Below, in pieces: positions 41,812 through 53,600 of a stretch of 64,000 bases of DNA. The translations under genes and the position numbers were made by a program. Source of the DNA: Myrica gale (lineage: Eukaryota; Streptophyta; Magnoliopsida; Fagales; Myricaceae); contig OZ005601.1 of assembly GCA_963930655.1 (NCBI GenBank), positions 8,800,001 to 8,864,000 on the forward strand. The letters run 5' to 3'. Under the pieces are notes generated by a model. It saw only the letters and a list, made by a program, of their open reading frames with translations. It ran no database searches and was not told the DNA's origin. The stretch's first letter is position 1. Each line of letters begins with the position of its first letter.

Positions 41812-44075
41812 TTACACTTCGCGTGAGCCTTTGCGAGATCTCTGGGTTGTGGCGCTTGAAATCGCTTTTTGTTGAAATGCGGGGAGGCTGTGGGTTTGGT
41901 TGGTTCGTGAGTAGTTTTCAACACTTTTTGGCGGGTGAGAGGAATAAAAGTCGTCCAATGGGCGGAGTACGGGAGTAGGATGGGAAAAGGATGAACCGGT
42001 GGGTTTGTCATGGCTCAAATTTACAAGTCTTTCAATTAGCCCAATTATTCAGGTGGGTTCATCTAGGCCCAAATTCTGGAAAAAAGTCCCTTGCTGGGCC
42101 CAATATAATTTCAGGTCCAAAAAGAACGACAGATCTCTTAAAATTTCCTACCGACGCCACCGAATTTGTTTTCTCCGATGTTTCTTGTGACGCTTTCCTT
42201 TCTAGGCACAACCAAGAGACAGGTCACTCAAACTGCCCTGTTTTTCTTGGCATACTCATTTTCTTAAAGAAGTTTTCTTTTTGGCCGACTCATGCTTCGA
42301 CTCCAAATAGATTAAAAGAGTAAAAAATGCCTCCGTACTTTTATCTTCTAATTTAGCTTCCGAAGTGGTTTAGCTTGAGAACTTCTCTGAACCTTTAAAT
42401 CTGTCAAACGATTGTTTCATGAAACGAAAGATCTCTATGCTATAAGCAAAAACATATTACACAATGACAAAATACTCGAGTTTGTTTGGAATGGGATGGA
42501 AAAGAATACGGAATTGTCACGGATTTTGCAAACCTAGGTTCACTGAGTTGCATATTCAAGGAAGATTGCCATTTGACTTCGGCTGCTCCCCACAGAAAAG
42601 GACTCATTTCGTGGTTTCTTATATCTTTGTTCTAGCACATGGATTTCTTGGCTTCCATATGTGCCTCTCGATCAATCCTCTCTCCATCTGGCCGCCATCC
42701 AATGCCTCCCACTTCCGCCATTCAATTCCTCCCACTTCTTCGATGACGTTGATGAAGCCAATAGAATCACATCTTTCGTTTCTATAGAAGTGGTTTTTTT
42801 ATGAAAAGTGAATGATATATATGACATTTGGACGAAAATGTGGTAGTTCTGTCCATTTAAAGATAGAGAGAGACCATTGCATCTGATACAGACAATGAGC
42901 AGAGCTTTTCACATTGCACATCGGTTCGGAAACTTTGGTCCATAAGGTTGTAAATAACGGGAGCTTGGCTGATGAATTCATAAGCTCTTAAATTGCTAAT
43001 GGGAATGACTGGAAGCCTTGGACTAGGTAATTGAAAACAGCAAACCTGCAAATAAGCTGAAAACTCCCGGACCTCCAGGGCTCCCCAGGCTCGTCCCCGG
43101 GCTTCTTCTTTTGTTTGCTTTGTTCAATTTTGGTACAGTCTGTACTGATTTCAGCTCTCTTTTTATACCAATACTGCTCTTACTTATCAAAAAAAAAAAA
43201 TCAATGCAAAAAATCCCATTGACAATGCAAAAATGTTAAAGAAGAGCATAGAAAAAAGACACAAAACAAAATAATCTATAAAACAAACAATAGCGAACTT
43301 TTAAGCATATGGTCTCCTACAAATTAGACATGTTAATGCCAACATGCCTTCTGAGGAGAGTACTGCCTACTTTCTTGAGTGGAAATTTGGTGAGACTGAG
43401 AGGTGAGAGCTACAAGATCCTAAACTGAGCAAGTAAAACCTAAGCCTTCAAGGAAATCTAGGGAATGCAAGGGAACAAAGCTAACAGACATTCAAAGTTC
43501 AATCATAAAAGGAAAAGAAGAAAGTTAATCACAAAGGTTAACTAACCAATAAAGAAAGCAAAACAAGTAGTCAATTGACTAGACATCTCTCTCGATCAGA
43601 TCATTTTTCACCAATCATAAAGGAGGTTTAGAAATGGTGAAAGAAAGAAGTATTGCAAATGAATGATTGCAAGAAAAGAAATGACCGGAGGCTCACAAAT
43701 GGTATTCTGAAAGCAAAAAAGCAGGGCAAACAGTCATTGCTCCTATGTAGGACCAGTCACTCCCAATAGTTTAATCTTGAGCGAAGAGAACAGAACAAAA
43801 TAGGCAAACTTTATAAGCAAGCTTCTATCAAAGAACGCTTCGAAGGGAAGAACATCACGGGCAACTCCATACAAACAAATTCACTAAAGTTGATGACTAA
43901 CTGAGCTGCCACATCAGCGAGCCCCTGGCACTAGCAGTGCTAGGAGACAAACTTTGGGTTTCTCACATTCGAACAATAAGTATGCAAAGAGTCAAACAAC
44001 CGTGTGAAAACATAAAGAAATGCATAACAGAGTCAAACAACCGTGTCCAACATCCATCTCTTTACCTTTCGTTTC
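41812..44075. other. RAD51C upstream region and intergenic
   Basis: No gene recognised. At about 43060-43200 the + strand ends in cttatcaaaaaaaaaaaa after cttctttttataccaatactg-like words, which resembles a LINE 3' tail. The stretch next to 44075 is probably the methyltransferase 3' UTR. Confidence 0.5.
43060..43200 (+). mobile_element. Probable LINE 3'-end fragment
   Basis: The sequence ccccgggcttcttcttttgt through tactgctcttacttatc, followed by twelve A, has the look of the 3' UTR and tail of plant L1 elements. The 5' limit is a guess; no flanking duplication was found. Confidence 0.45.
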
Positions 44076-44849
44076 TCAGTTACTGTTGCTGCCGCTGCTT
44101 CTCCAGAATGACGATAGAGGAAACTGTGAGACCAGGGATTCCACGAGTCTTGCAGGAACTGGTTTGTTCGTTTTTGTCATTTCCTTTGCATCTGCTTGAG
44201 TATCAAAATCCCGCCAGAACTTGATGACATGGAGAGACTCTTCTTCTGTTGATCTCTGGACGACAATCCTACTAGCATATCCCTTCTCTCTCATTTGAAT
44301 GCATAGCTCTGAGGGATTGTTAGCTGTAAGCGTGACCATGTACAACCAGCCTTTCTCCGACAATAGATTGTCAGCAATCGGCAATATCTTATCGATCACA
44401 CACCGGCCATTCTCCCCTCCTGCCCAAGCAGAGGCGATTCCTTCGCGACCCACTTCATCTTCAGGGGTTGGCACATATGGTGGGTTCACAACCATTACAT
44501 CAACCAACCCTGCCAGACGCTTCTCCAGTCCTGATTCGATGTCAGTGTTTATCAACTCTGCATGAACACCATGTGCTTCAAGGGTTTCACTCGTAACCCT
44601 AACTGCATCAGGGTTGATATCAGTTGCAAAATATTGTACCCCAGGAGAATCCTGCCCCAGCATAAGAGCTAAAGAAGTGATTATATACCCACTACCGCAA
44701 CCCACTTCCATGCACAATGTTGGATGGTGCTCTAACAGGTGGTTTCTATCAGCCAGAAGTGCATCGACTAGTGCAAATGAATCATCGCACGGTTCATAAA
44801 CCTCAGGATGCGAACACACTAGACGGATTTGAGCTGTCCTGAAGGACAT
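44076..44849 (-). CDS. HemK2/MTQ2-type protein N5-glutamine methyltransferase (N6AMT1 orthologue)
   Basis: A class I SAM-dependent methyltransferase; the family (yeast Mtq2, human N6AMT1/HEMK2) methylates the glutamine of the GGQ motif in release factor eRF1, together with Trm112. One exon, 257 residues, starting at ATG 44849 (MSFRTAQIRLVCSHPEVYEP), which matches the conserved family start; an in-frame ATG 11 codons upstream is less likely because a splice-acceptor-like tttcag lies between them, suggesting a 5' UTR intron. SAM-binding motif EVGCGSGY is at 48-55 and the catalytic NPPY at 122-125, followed by PTPEDEVGREGIASAWAGG. The C-terminal tail is family-typical (KFWRDFDTQ). No defects seen. 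Confidence 0.93.
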   Translation of the reverse strand: MSFRTAQIRLVCSHPEVYEPCDDSFALVDALLADRNHLLEHHPTLCMEVGCGSGYIITSLALMLGQDSPGVQYFATDINPDAVRVTSETLEAHGVHAELINTDIESGLEKRLAGLVDVMVVNPPYVPTPEDEVGREGIASAWAGGENGRCVIDKILPIADNLLSEKGWLYMVTLTANNPSELCIQMREKGYASRIVVQRSTEEESLHVIKFWRDFDTQADAKEMTKTNKPVPARLVESLVSQFPLSSFWRSSGSNSN

Positions 44850-45161
44850 CTTGGAAATGACCTGAAATTCGATCGTCCGCAATAGATTGAGAACAAACTT
44901 GAACTAAGCTGAGTCGCAATCAACAGACAAGATTTTGAATCCAAAAAACCAGAAAGTGAAAAGCATAAGAGAAGGATTTATTGCGATTAGAAAATCAAAG
45001 CAATGGTAAACAAAGACCTCCCTTTACCCCTACCGTTTCCGATAGCAAAAAAAAAAACCGAAACTTCTATAATTTTCGACGGGTGGGGCTCATCTGGGTT
45101 CTTCGGTTCGATGCTGATTTCCCTGTCCCCCGAGCAGAATTAATTACTTCCGACCTCTCTC

Positions 45162-45316
45162 TCTTTCCTGGAGACGGCTGTTGTACACAAGGGAAACCCG
45201 TCCTTTTCCCTTCCGAAATTCCAAAGAGATGGAGCGGCTGATGTTTTTTCGAAAGGTATTTGTACCGGCGACTATGATTTGCCTTGAAAAGTTCTCCTCC
45301 CGACGAATTGATAGCC
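45162..45316 (+). repeat. Duplicated block, copy 1 (unoccupied Ty3 site)
   Basis: The stretch from cctggagacggctgttg to cccgacgaattgatag recurs, diverged, at about 47625-47763 and then continues at 50142-50180, on the far side of the LTR element. Copy 1 therefore shows the site before insertion (gccttgaaaagttctcc). The block lies about 310 bp upstream of the methyltransferase start. Confidence 0.8.
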
Positions 45317-45484
45317 TGGAAAATTTCATTGGTACTGGGTTTTACTCCTTTTTATGAACTAATCACTTGTTTTCATTTTTTTTTGTCATCGAGTTTTGTC
45401 CCGTAATAAATTAGTCCTTCCATCATTTATTCACCCTTTTTTTTTTCACTCTCATCTATTCACCTATTAGATTGACTAAAAGAA

Positions 45485-45705
45485 CCTCTTGACACGCCTC
45501 AAAAAACTCTCACATCAGCAATATTTTACCATGTCAGCAGCAGTTTCCACGTCGCTCATCCTGCCAGCATGGCTACACAAAGCTAAACAAAAAAAAAACC
45601 TCTTGACACGCCTAAAAAAACTCTTAACACATCAGCAATATTCACCATGTCAGCAGCAGTTTCCACGTCACTCATCCTGTCAGCATGGCTATACACAACT
45701 ACCTG
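45485..45705 (+). repeat. Tandem duplication within the left arm
   Basis: Two units of about 110 bp begin with acctcttgacacgcct and contain tcagcagcagtttccacgtc and the catcctg(c/t)cagcatggcta word. The right arm has only one counterpart, so the duplication arose in the left arm. Confidence 0.8.
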
Positions 45706-46198
45706 CAGTTTAGCCTTTTAGTCCAGCAACGTTTCAGTGCGTTTATACTAAAATTAATAAATATAAATAAAATTTTATTAAAATTTTTATTTAACAAACG
45801 TCGCACACATCTCTGATATGTAATAAAGCACACCGTTTTGTATCTCCACAGTCCGCATAATACCTAAAGAGCTTTGCCGATCTTGTATTGATATTAGGAA
45901 TTTTTTGACCTTTACTAAGAAAAAGACAAACCGCACCGTTTTGTTAAGCTTCACAACCGCACAGTTTTGATATGTAAACAAACCGGAGCGTTTAGACGGG
46001 AATCACAAAAATCTCGAGTGTTCAATGTTCATCATCTGAATCCTCCCGCACCCCCAAATGAGAAAAGTGAATGCCCTAACCTTCGAATTTCCCAAATGAG
46101 TGTGCCCTAACAAATTCGTCTTCACCAGAAACCCGACTCAATCTAAGTTAAAAGCAAAGACTTCAGTTCTAGCTAACGGCCTCCATGAAGGATCTGAT

Positions 46199-46417
46199 CT
46201 AGTTTTGATGCTTGAAAAACTCGACTATGCGATTGTACACAACGTCCTTTGCGTTCACAGCTGCCATGAAATCTACGTGAGCATAATCCTTGACGATCTG
46301 ATCTAGTTTGTCTACGTCATAGAGCCTATGGATATCAAGTAAAATATTCACATCTTGAACATCAGAGAGTGCATCTCGGCCACCATGGGAAAGGAAGGGC
46401 GGAAGGTCATGGGGAAT
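46199..46417 (-). pseudogene. Captured 3' end of a lysosomal-acid-lipase-like (triacylglycerol lipase) gene
   Basis: Read on the minus strand, 72 codons plus a stop (46199-46201) give IPHDLPPFLSHGGRDALSD, then DVNILLDIHRLYDVDKLDQ, then IVKDYAHVDFMAAVNAKD and VVYNRIVEFFKHQN. This is the C-terminal end of plant acid lipases of the MPL1/LIP type, including the catalytic Asp (in GGRDALSD) and His (in YAHVDF) of the Ser-Asp-His triad. The nucleophile Ser and the rest of the alpha/beta-hydrolase domain are absent. Upstream of 46417 the frame breaks down. The piece is enclosed by the arms of an inverted-repeat element, so it is read as transduplicated host DNA. Confidence 0.82.
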
Positions 46418-46762
46418 CTCATGCTACTTAAAGGTTCTCCATACGTATCTTTAAGAATTTCGGCTACAGAATTTCTACAGGGAAAAAATTGAGAAATGAT
46501 TACGAGCGTGACTCACCTTTTCTCCCACATGTGGCCGAACAAGGGGAATGAGTGGGATCGAAAACATTGTGTGATCTCCTCTGCGTCGCAATTAGGGTTC
46601 GGGGAAAGGTAAAAAGGGGGAAAGGAATGACAATGTTTTTAGCATTTGGCCGTATTCTCTAATGCTTTTTTGAGTAAAAAGGCCAAAACTGTGCGGTTTG
46701 TGGAGATACAAAACGGTGTGCTTTATTACTTATTAGAAATGCGCGCTAAGATTTTTTTTTAG

Positions 46763-47144
46763 GGAATTTAACAATTTAGTCCTTGGATTTTGATCCTTTT
46801 AACAGTTTAGTCCTTGAATTTCAAATTTCAAATTTAAAGCCATTAGGTTTTATACTTTTGACAATGAGGCCCTTCCGTCATTCTGCCGTCTATATGCTTA
46901 ACGGAGCTCTCTGACACGTCAGCAATTGGAAGCGCTCGACCGCTTCATGTAGAGGTCGAGCGCTCATATTTTACACATATACCCGGTCGACCGCTATATG
47001 CTCCGTTAAACATATGGACGACAGACTGACGGAAGGACCTCATTGTCAAAAGTATGAAACTTAAGGGCTTTAAATTTGAAATTTGAAATTCAAGGACTAA
47101 ACTGTTAAAAGGGTCAAAACCCAAGGACTAAATTGTCAATTTCT
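46763..47144. mobile_element. MITE nested in the right arm of the Pack-MULE-like element
   Basis: The left end ttaacaatttagtccttgg and the right end ccaaggactaaattgtcaat are inverted; the complementarity continues through ttgaatttcaaatttcaaat for over 80 bp. The centre carries a small palindrome-rich part (ggtcgagcgctc). It splits the right arm, since the word order of the left arm continues on either side. Flanks are T-runs, so the target duplication is ambiguous. Confidence 0.75.
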
Positions 47145-47763
47145 CTTTTTTTTTGTAAAAAAAGTTGTTGGACTTAAAGGCCATACTGCAGGTCGTTTTG
47201 TTCTATATAGCTATTCTGACAGGATGAGTGACGTGGAAACAATTGCAGCGATTGTTGTTGACGTGTCAACAGGTTCCGTTAGTCAAATCATCGGTTAACA
47301 GACAGAAGGATTAATTTTTCACGAGGGGCAAATCTTAGCTACTGAAATTGAAAAAAATGAAACTAAGTAATTAATTCTTAAAAATGGATAATACTTCTTG
47401 ACCAAAAATGATTTTTTTAACCCTCTAATAATTTTTTTTTGAAAAAAGCAGGTCGGGCTTAGGTCTTGGGACTGGCGAGCCTGGGCAGGGCTTAGGCCTG
47501 GACGAGCCAAGGGCGTGACCCTAGGCTCATAGGGGGCAAAATCACTTAAAAAACAAAAACAAAAAATTGCATGAGTTTCTGGAGCCAACCGAAGCCAGGG
47601 CCCCTGTTCACCCCCACCATCGTAGCTTCCTGGAGACGACCTGTTGAGTGTTGACTACAAGGGCACCCGTTCTTCTTTTCCCTTCCAAAATTCTTAAAAG
47701 AGGTGGAACGACTTATGTGTTTTCAAAAGGTATTTGTACTGGAGACTAATTTGCCTTTAAAAG

Positions 47764-48138
47764 TATCACATGTTGATATGGAGGATAGGCTGTGGGAAAA
47801 GTTGGGAGATTGGGACTTTTGCAGGAGTGTGCGAGAAGATGGCGTTGGGCGTTTCAGTCTCTTGTTTAATTCAGCAGTTTATTTTTCAAAAGGCCTTAGT
47901 TGTGGGCCATGGGCGTGGGCCTATTATCAATTGTCTATTGTGGTTTAAGTGTGTTATTCGGTCTCAACCTAGCCCATGCGTGAGGGTATATCTGTTTGGC
48001 TTGCTAGGAGTCTAGGGAGAAATGTCTCTATATTTTCATTACGAATTTGGAGGTTGGCTGCCTCGAACAACATGTTCTTGTGACTAGCAATCAATACAAC
48101 TTGTGGGTATTTTCTATAACAAATTACAATTTGTTACA
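47764..48138 (+). repeat. Left LTR of the Ty3-type fossil
   Basis: About 375 bp; shares with the right LTR long words such as gttgtgggccatgggcgtgg and gcaatcaatacaacttgtgg, and ends in ttgttaca. Confidence 0.85.
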
Positions 48139-49740
48139 ATTGGTATCAGAGGAATTGATCATTCCATGGTAGATAAGAGATTAGCGCAGGTAATGGAAGC
48201 AACATTCGAAAAAATGAAGAAGTCCAAGTTATTGGGTTATGACTTTTTAGTTAAGTATAAACAGGGAATGCAGAACAAGGTTGCATATGCCTTGTCTAGG
48301 ATGTATGAAGGGTTGGAGGAGCACGGAGAGTACAAGACAATTTCCCTCCCCATATCTACATGAATCGATGACCTCAAACTGATTTACTCACGTGATATTC
48401 AAGTCCAAGATCTGTTGAACCAGCTACAAACAGGAAAATTAGATCCTTTAAAACATTCCTTGGTCAATGGGGTACTCCTATATAAGGGGAGAATTTATAT
48501 AGGAGATAGTCAAACCCTCAAGGAGAAAATTTTGCTGGCAGCACATGATAGCTCAGTTATGGGCCATTTTGGATATGAAAAGACATACCAAAGGGTCAAA
48601 AGAGACTTCTATTGGAGGGGGTTGAAGAAGGCGGTGAGACACTACATCAAGCATTGTAGGAAATGTTAGCAAAACAAGCATGAAATGCTTTGCCAGCCGG
48701 GTTGCTGCAACCCTTGCCCATTCCAATTAGCCTATGGAGGGACATATCCATGAAGTTCATTGATGGACTACCACTATCCAAGGGGCACAATGTGATCATG
48801 TGGTGGTAGATCGATTTACAAGTATCATTTCATGGCTTTATCTCGTACATATACAACTAAAACAACGGTATATGCATTCATTCAAAATGTATTCAAACTA
48901 CATGGTCTACCCGACACTATTGTCTCAGACAAAGATTCAATATTTACAAGCAATTTATGGAAGGAAATTTTCCTTATGCAAGGGACCAAATTTCATTATA
49001 GCACATCATACCATCCTTAGAAAAATGGTCGAACATAAGCAGTTAACAAGTGTATTGAGTGTTATCTGTGGTGTGTGATAGATGACTACTCAAAGAGTGG
49101 CACCAGTGGCTTCCAATGGCAGAATGAAATTACAACATCAACCAGCATATGTCTACAAAGTTAACACCTTTTGAAGCTACCTACGGGTACTTACCACCCT
49201 TGTCGTGGCAGTGGATGTTGAGCTGCGGAATCGTGAAAAGATGTTGTCTTTACTCCTTGAGAACCTATAAAAGCCCAAAATCGTATGAAGAAATATGATG
49301 ATATTAGGCGTACAGAGAGGGAATTTCAAATCGGTGACTTGGTGTACCTTCGTCTTCAACCTTACCGTCAACTATCAGTTCGGCAACGACACTACATGTA
49401 GTTATCCCCGCGCTACTATGGGCCTTTTTCGGTGGTGGAACACGTCGGAGCGGTAGCTTATCAGTTAGATCTCCCTGTTGGAGCTCAGATCCATCCAGTT
49501 TTTCATGTGAGCCAATTGAAGCAACACGTAGGCCAACAAGTAGTTCCTCTGCCATCTCTTCCCGCCGTTGATCAGACTGGTGCGATTCGAGCTAAACTCG
49601 TGGCTGTTTTGGACTGTCGCATGGTGTGGTTGTGTTGATACATTGGGTTGGCCAAACTGTCGATGATGCCACCTGGGAGCGACTTCAACATCTGCACATT
49701 GATTTTCCTCACCTTGCGGGCAAGGTGTTTTAATGGAGCG

Positions 49741-50141
49741 TGTATTGTCGCAGGTCGATATGGAGGAGAAGTTGTGGGCAAAGTTGGGAGATTGGGACTT
49801 TTGCAGGAGTGTTCAAGAAGATGGTGGGGCGTTCGAGAAGATGGTGCTGAGTGTTTCACTCTCTCGTTTAATTCAATAGTTTATTTTCCAAAAGCCTTAG
49901 TTGTGGGCCATGGGCGTGGGCCTATTATCAATTGTCTGTAATGGTTTAAATGTGTTATTCGGTCTCAACCCAGCCCATGCGTGGGAAGTATATCTGTTTG
50001 GCTTGCTAGGAGTCTGGGGAGAAACGTCTCTGTATTTTCATTAAGAATTTGGAGGTTGGCTGCCTCGAATAGCCGGTTCTTGTGACTAGCAATCAATACA
50101 ACTTGTGGGTATTTTTCTATAACAAATTACAATTTGTTACA
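49741..50141 (+). repeat. Right LTR of the Ty3-type fossil
   Basis: About 401 bp; starts tgtattg and ends ttgttaca, followed by the aaaag flanking repeat. Confidence 0.85.
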
Positions 50142-50146
50142 AAAAG

Positions 50147-50674
50147 TTATCTTCCTGACGAATTGATATAATTGAAGGAATGTGACATTGTTAGACGTTG
50201 AGCCAACTTAAATATTAAAAAAATTTTTTTTTAGAGGTTAAATATACCTTTTTAACAAAAATATAGCCTCAGACATTAACAGCAATGTTTTGGGCGAAAT
50301 CCAAATTCTTGTAATCTAAAATCCGCTCTGTAGTTACTTTATTGGCAAAAAGCTGAATTTAATGTTAATCTAAATTCTTCAATGGATGGATGATAACAAT
50401 TTGATCAGGCTTGTAAAAGTTCCGAGAATCGGTGAAACCAGCACGAGATTAGGCAGCATATGCTTGAATTATGCATGTAGTACGTCTTAATACAGAACTG
50501 TCACCTGCTTTACAGAAACCACCGTTTCAGACCCTACGTGCAGAATATGAATTTATAAATGGCCGGCCTAAAATCTCATACACGTTGTCGGGCGAAGACT
50601 GTCTGTACAAGATTCATGGTGGTTAAATGATACTGGAGCTGTATAAAAGGAACGGGCAAAATTGGAGAGCCTGG
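50147..50674. other. Intergenic and GCP1 downstream region
   Basis: The first 30-40 bp complete the duplicated block interrupted by the LTR element. The remainder is AT-rich with no gene; the last part is likely the GCP1 3' UTR. Confidence 0.5.
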
Positions 50675-53600
50675 CTATTTTCGTTGTTGCAGAGATGCTT
50701 GAATGATAGATGTAAGCGATGGATGAATCCTAGCCGTTCTCAAGGAGCGAGCTTCACTTCTTCCTTCAGCATACTCCTCCCCCAAAGGCCACCTTGGCCG
50801 CAGATCATACTGATTATGGAAAAAACAAACATTTAAATTCTTCATGAAATTCCAAGTAAAAAAACCTATTAACATCGATCAGTAAGTTCACTCTTCCTTG
50901 TGTAACCTATTTTGAAGTCTTCTGATCTATTCTTTTTTCTTTTTTCTAATAAATCTTTTGATCTATTGAATCAGAGAGACTAAATTTTCATGCCTAGAAC
51001 GCCTTGCAACAAAAACATATCATTTTGTTGCACCAATAAAGATATATCCATTTTCAAAATTCTATGAAATTCCCGGTCCAATTATACTTCAGGAATTAGA
51101 TTTAAGGTCATGAATTCCAACCAAGAAATGTACTTAGATCTCCTCATGGCCTCTAATCAAACGTAAAGACCTCCAAAAAAACAAAAGGCAGGGGAGGGAC
51201 AAGCAGATCAAAGCAAAGGAAAGCTAGTAATAGGTACTTAGAAGTTTGAAGCAAACCATAAGATCTTCAGGTTCATCTGCAGGAGGGGGAGGATCAAATC
51301 TGCCCATGCGGAAGTGCTCAATGCCTGTCCAAGCTACCATTACACCTAGTCACATAAGAATTAAACCGGTAATCTCAATTGGCTCGTATTCTCAATCATT
51401 TGAAAAGAATATTACCGGTAACTTTGCTCATTTATGCAACTTTCTCCGTTTTATAACTTGTAAGTTTGTCAAGTGCTATATGGAAAGTACTACTCATAAA
51501 CCTGAGCCAAGCAAGGGAAAGTGCAGCTCAGGCATGTCTTTCACTTTCTCTCTAAAGTAGCTATTTCCTCTAATAAAAAGGCTTTTGATTTTGCAAATAA
51601 TTGTCCCATCAGCTACTCTAGGTTAGTATGCTAAGGTCTCTGTTCTATTACAGGTGGTAAACCCTCACAACAAGTTGAGCAAAGCCACAGAAATATTGCT
51701 TACCGTTGTCAGTACAAAGGCTGGGTGGAGGGCACACAAGTTGCAAGCTATGTTTTTTGACAACATGGCCAAGTCGAGCCCTAACATACTCATTTGATGC
51801 AACACCACCAGAGACTACCTACAGGAGGCAGATTATACATGAACGTTGTGCTCCTTAAACATGTATGAAAAATTTACAGGAGGTAGCATTGATTTCAAAT
51901 GCAGTTCAATTCACCACATGTTTTATAGAAGGCTCAATATTCAATGCCCATTCAATTGCCCGTTCACACCTTTCCTCAAGATGTAATACCGCAACTCGCT
52001 GCATGGAAAAGAGTGTCAGGGGGAGCAAAACAAATCAAGAACTACGAGAGGAACATGAAAGACTCATGAATGCTTTGTCCACCAAAACTAAGTTTATATA
52101 AATGTATTAACCTGAAAAGAGGCAGCAATATCAGCTCGTGAACTTCTGTCTTGGCTACTTGCACAAGAAATGGGAATTTCGGCATTACTGCACACAGACA
52201 GTACACATTAAAAAAATGAAGAGATTCAAAGGGAAAGAATGTCAAGTTTTAAGCACTTTCTGTTCGCCTAACTTTTTATTCATGGAAACAATACTTATTG
52301 TTGCTCTGCAGCTTAGAATACACTTATCGGAACCACTTATAAAAGGCTATGTAGGTTTTGAAAATAATTGAGCTGATGACATTAAACAAAGTAAGAGAAC
52401 AGTGACCAGAATATTAGGCCACTCCTCTGTCAACTAAAAACTCCCATATTTAAAAAACTCTGGTCAAAAACATAATTTGCAAGTATTCACATAAGCAAAA
52501 CTCACTGCCTCTAAACCAAAATTTGTTTGTATGCAGATTTTCCATATTTTATGCAGTGAAAACTTTTGATATCTCTCAGACATCTAGAACCCCAAACATA
52601 CAGTTATTGCAATGAAGATGCAACAATTGCTGCAATAGATTAGATGCAGAAAGCATGCATACAATGCACAAATTCTCTTAGTGGTTGCTCTTTGGTTCTT
52701 CCTTCCATTTCAATAGAGGCACTCAACTCACGGTCAAATGGAGGCAATTATCATCATTTTTGTGCTTTAATTCTTAACATCAGGAACTCTGTCTTCTATC
52801 GAAATATGAACATCTGCTAATTTCAAAATATCATATGGTCCAATTTTTAAATTAAAGTACTCTTTAGCAAGAGGAAGAATGCAAATCAAATTGAATTCAC
52901 CAGGCAGAAAGAACCAGGAGACCGGATTTGCATATGATTTTTCGCCTTTGTGGTCACATGCTACATACATTTTTCTGGATTCAATCGCCAGCCTCACTTG
53001 AGTCTTCAGACCAGCATAGGAGAAGTTGCAATCTTTATGTTGCTTCATTGGAATCTAAAAGGATAGTCTTGCAAAACTTAGTAAGCTCATTCTGCCAAAA
53101 ATGTCTACAATGAGGGGGGGGGGGGGTAAAAATACACACGTACAGAGAATTTGATTGATTCTGCATCGCCCTCTCGAGCAAGCTCCTCTATAGCTGGCCC
53201 ACCACTCCTTCTCATATCAAGACCAAGCCATTTTGCTGTCTTGTCATACGCCTCACCAATTGCATCATCTATTGTGGTTCCAAGTTGTATGTATTGACCG
53301 AGATCTTGAGCAAGAATAAGTAGATTGTGTCCTCCTAAAACACAGAGACATGATAAAAACCATCGTATTGATCAAGGCCATTGTAACCAAATGAGATGGA
53401 ACAATCGAACTCAAATATAGTCCAACTTATTGGATAAGATCCAAGAGCTTCTATAATAGTAGCAACAAAATCATTGAATAATTCATCTTGTAGAAACATG
53501 AATGACAAATAAGCTGGCTCAAAAAAGAAAATGAATGAAAAGTTAGCAAGAGGGACATGTTCACATCAATGCTCCAACTTGATTAGGTACCAGGGAGATC

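Larger units (their letters stand above)
45318..47430. mobile_element. Long inverted-repeat, Pack-MULE-like element carrying a lipase gene fragment
   Basis: Two long arms are inverted copies of each other. The left arm (about 45320-45985) contains actgaaacgttgctgg in complement, caggatgagtgacgtgga in complement, and aagcacaccgttttgtatct; the right arm (about 46675-46762 plus 47145-47430) contains the matching words. The arms are interrupted on the right by a MITE (46763-47144), and the left arm carries a tandem duplication of about 110 bp (45485-45600/45600-45705). Between the arms lies about 690 bp with part of a host lipase gene (46199-46417). Long terminal inverted repeats with a captured gene piece and no transposase fit a Pack-MULE. 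The exact ends are approximate and no flanking duplication could be fixed, so another TIR superfamily is possible. Confidence 0.7.
47764..50141 (+). mobile_element. Ty3-type LTR retrotransposon fossil, internally deleted
   Basis: Two direct LTRs (about 47764-48138 and 49741-50141) enclose only about 1.6 kb. Directly after the left LTR lies a tRNA-iMet-type primer binding site (ttggtatcagag, 48140-48151). What remains of pol, in order: the end of RNase H (about 48180-48320), the integrase zinc-binding region (HFGYEKTYQRVKRDFYWRG, about 48550-48630), part of the integrase core (about 48780-49020), and the C-terminal integrase region ([10 protein letters not shown], about 49495-49525). Gag, protease and most of reverse transcriptase are missing. 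A 5-bp target duplication aaaag flanks it (47759-47763 and 50142-50146). The LTRs differ visibly, so the insertion is not recent. It is clearly broken in many places. Confidence 0.85.

Noticed and set aside
45318-47430. Reading the two arms as LTRs of a retroelement
   Set aside because: The arms are in inverted, not direct, orientation and lack primer-binding and polypurine sites.
52767-53048. A 93-residue frame running on after GCP1 exon 8
   Set aside because: Past 52969 it is intron read-through; the conserved protein continues in the exon at 52112-52187.
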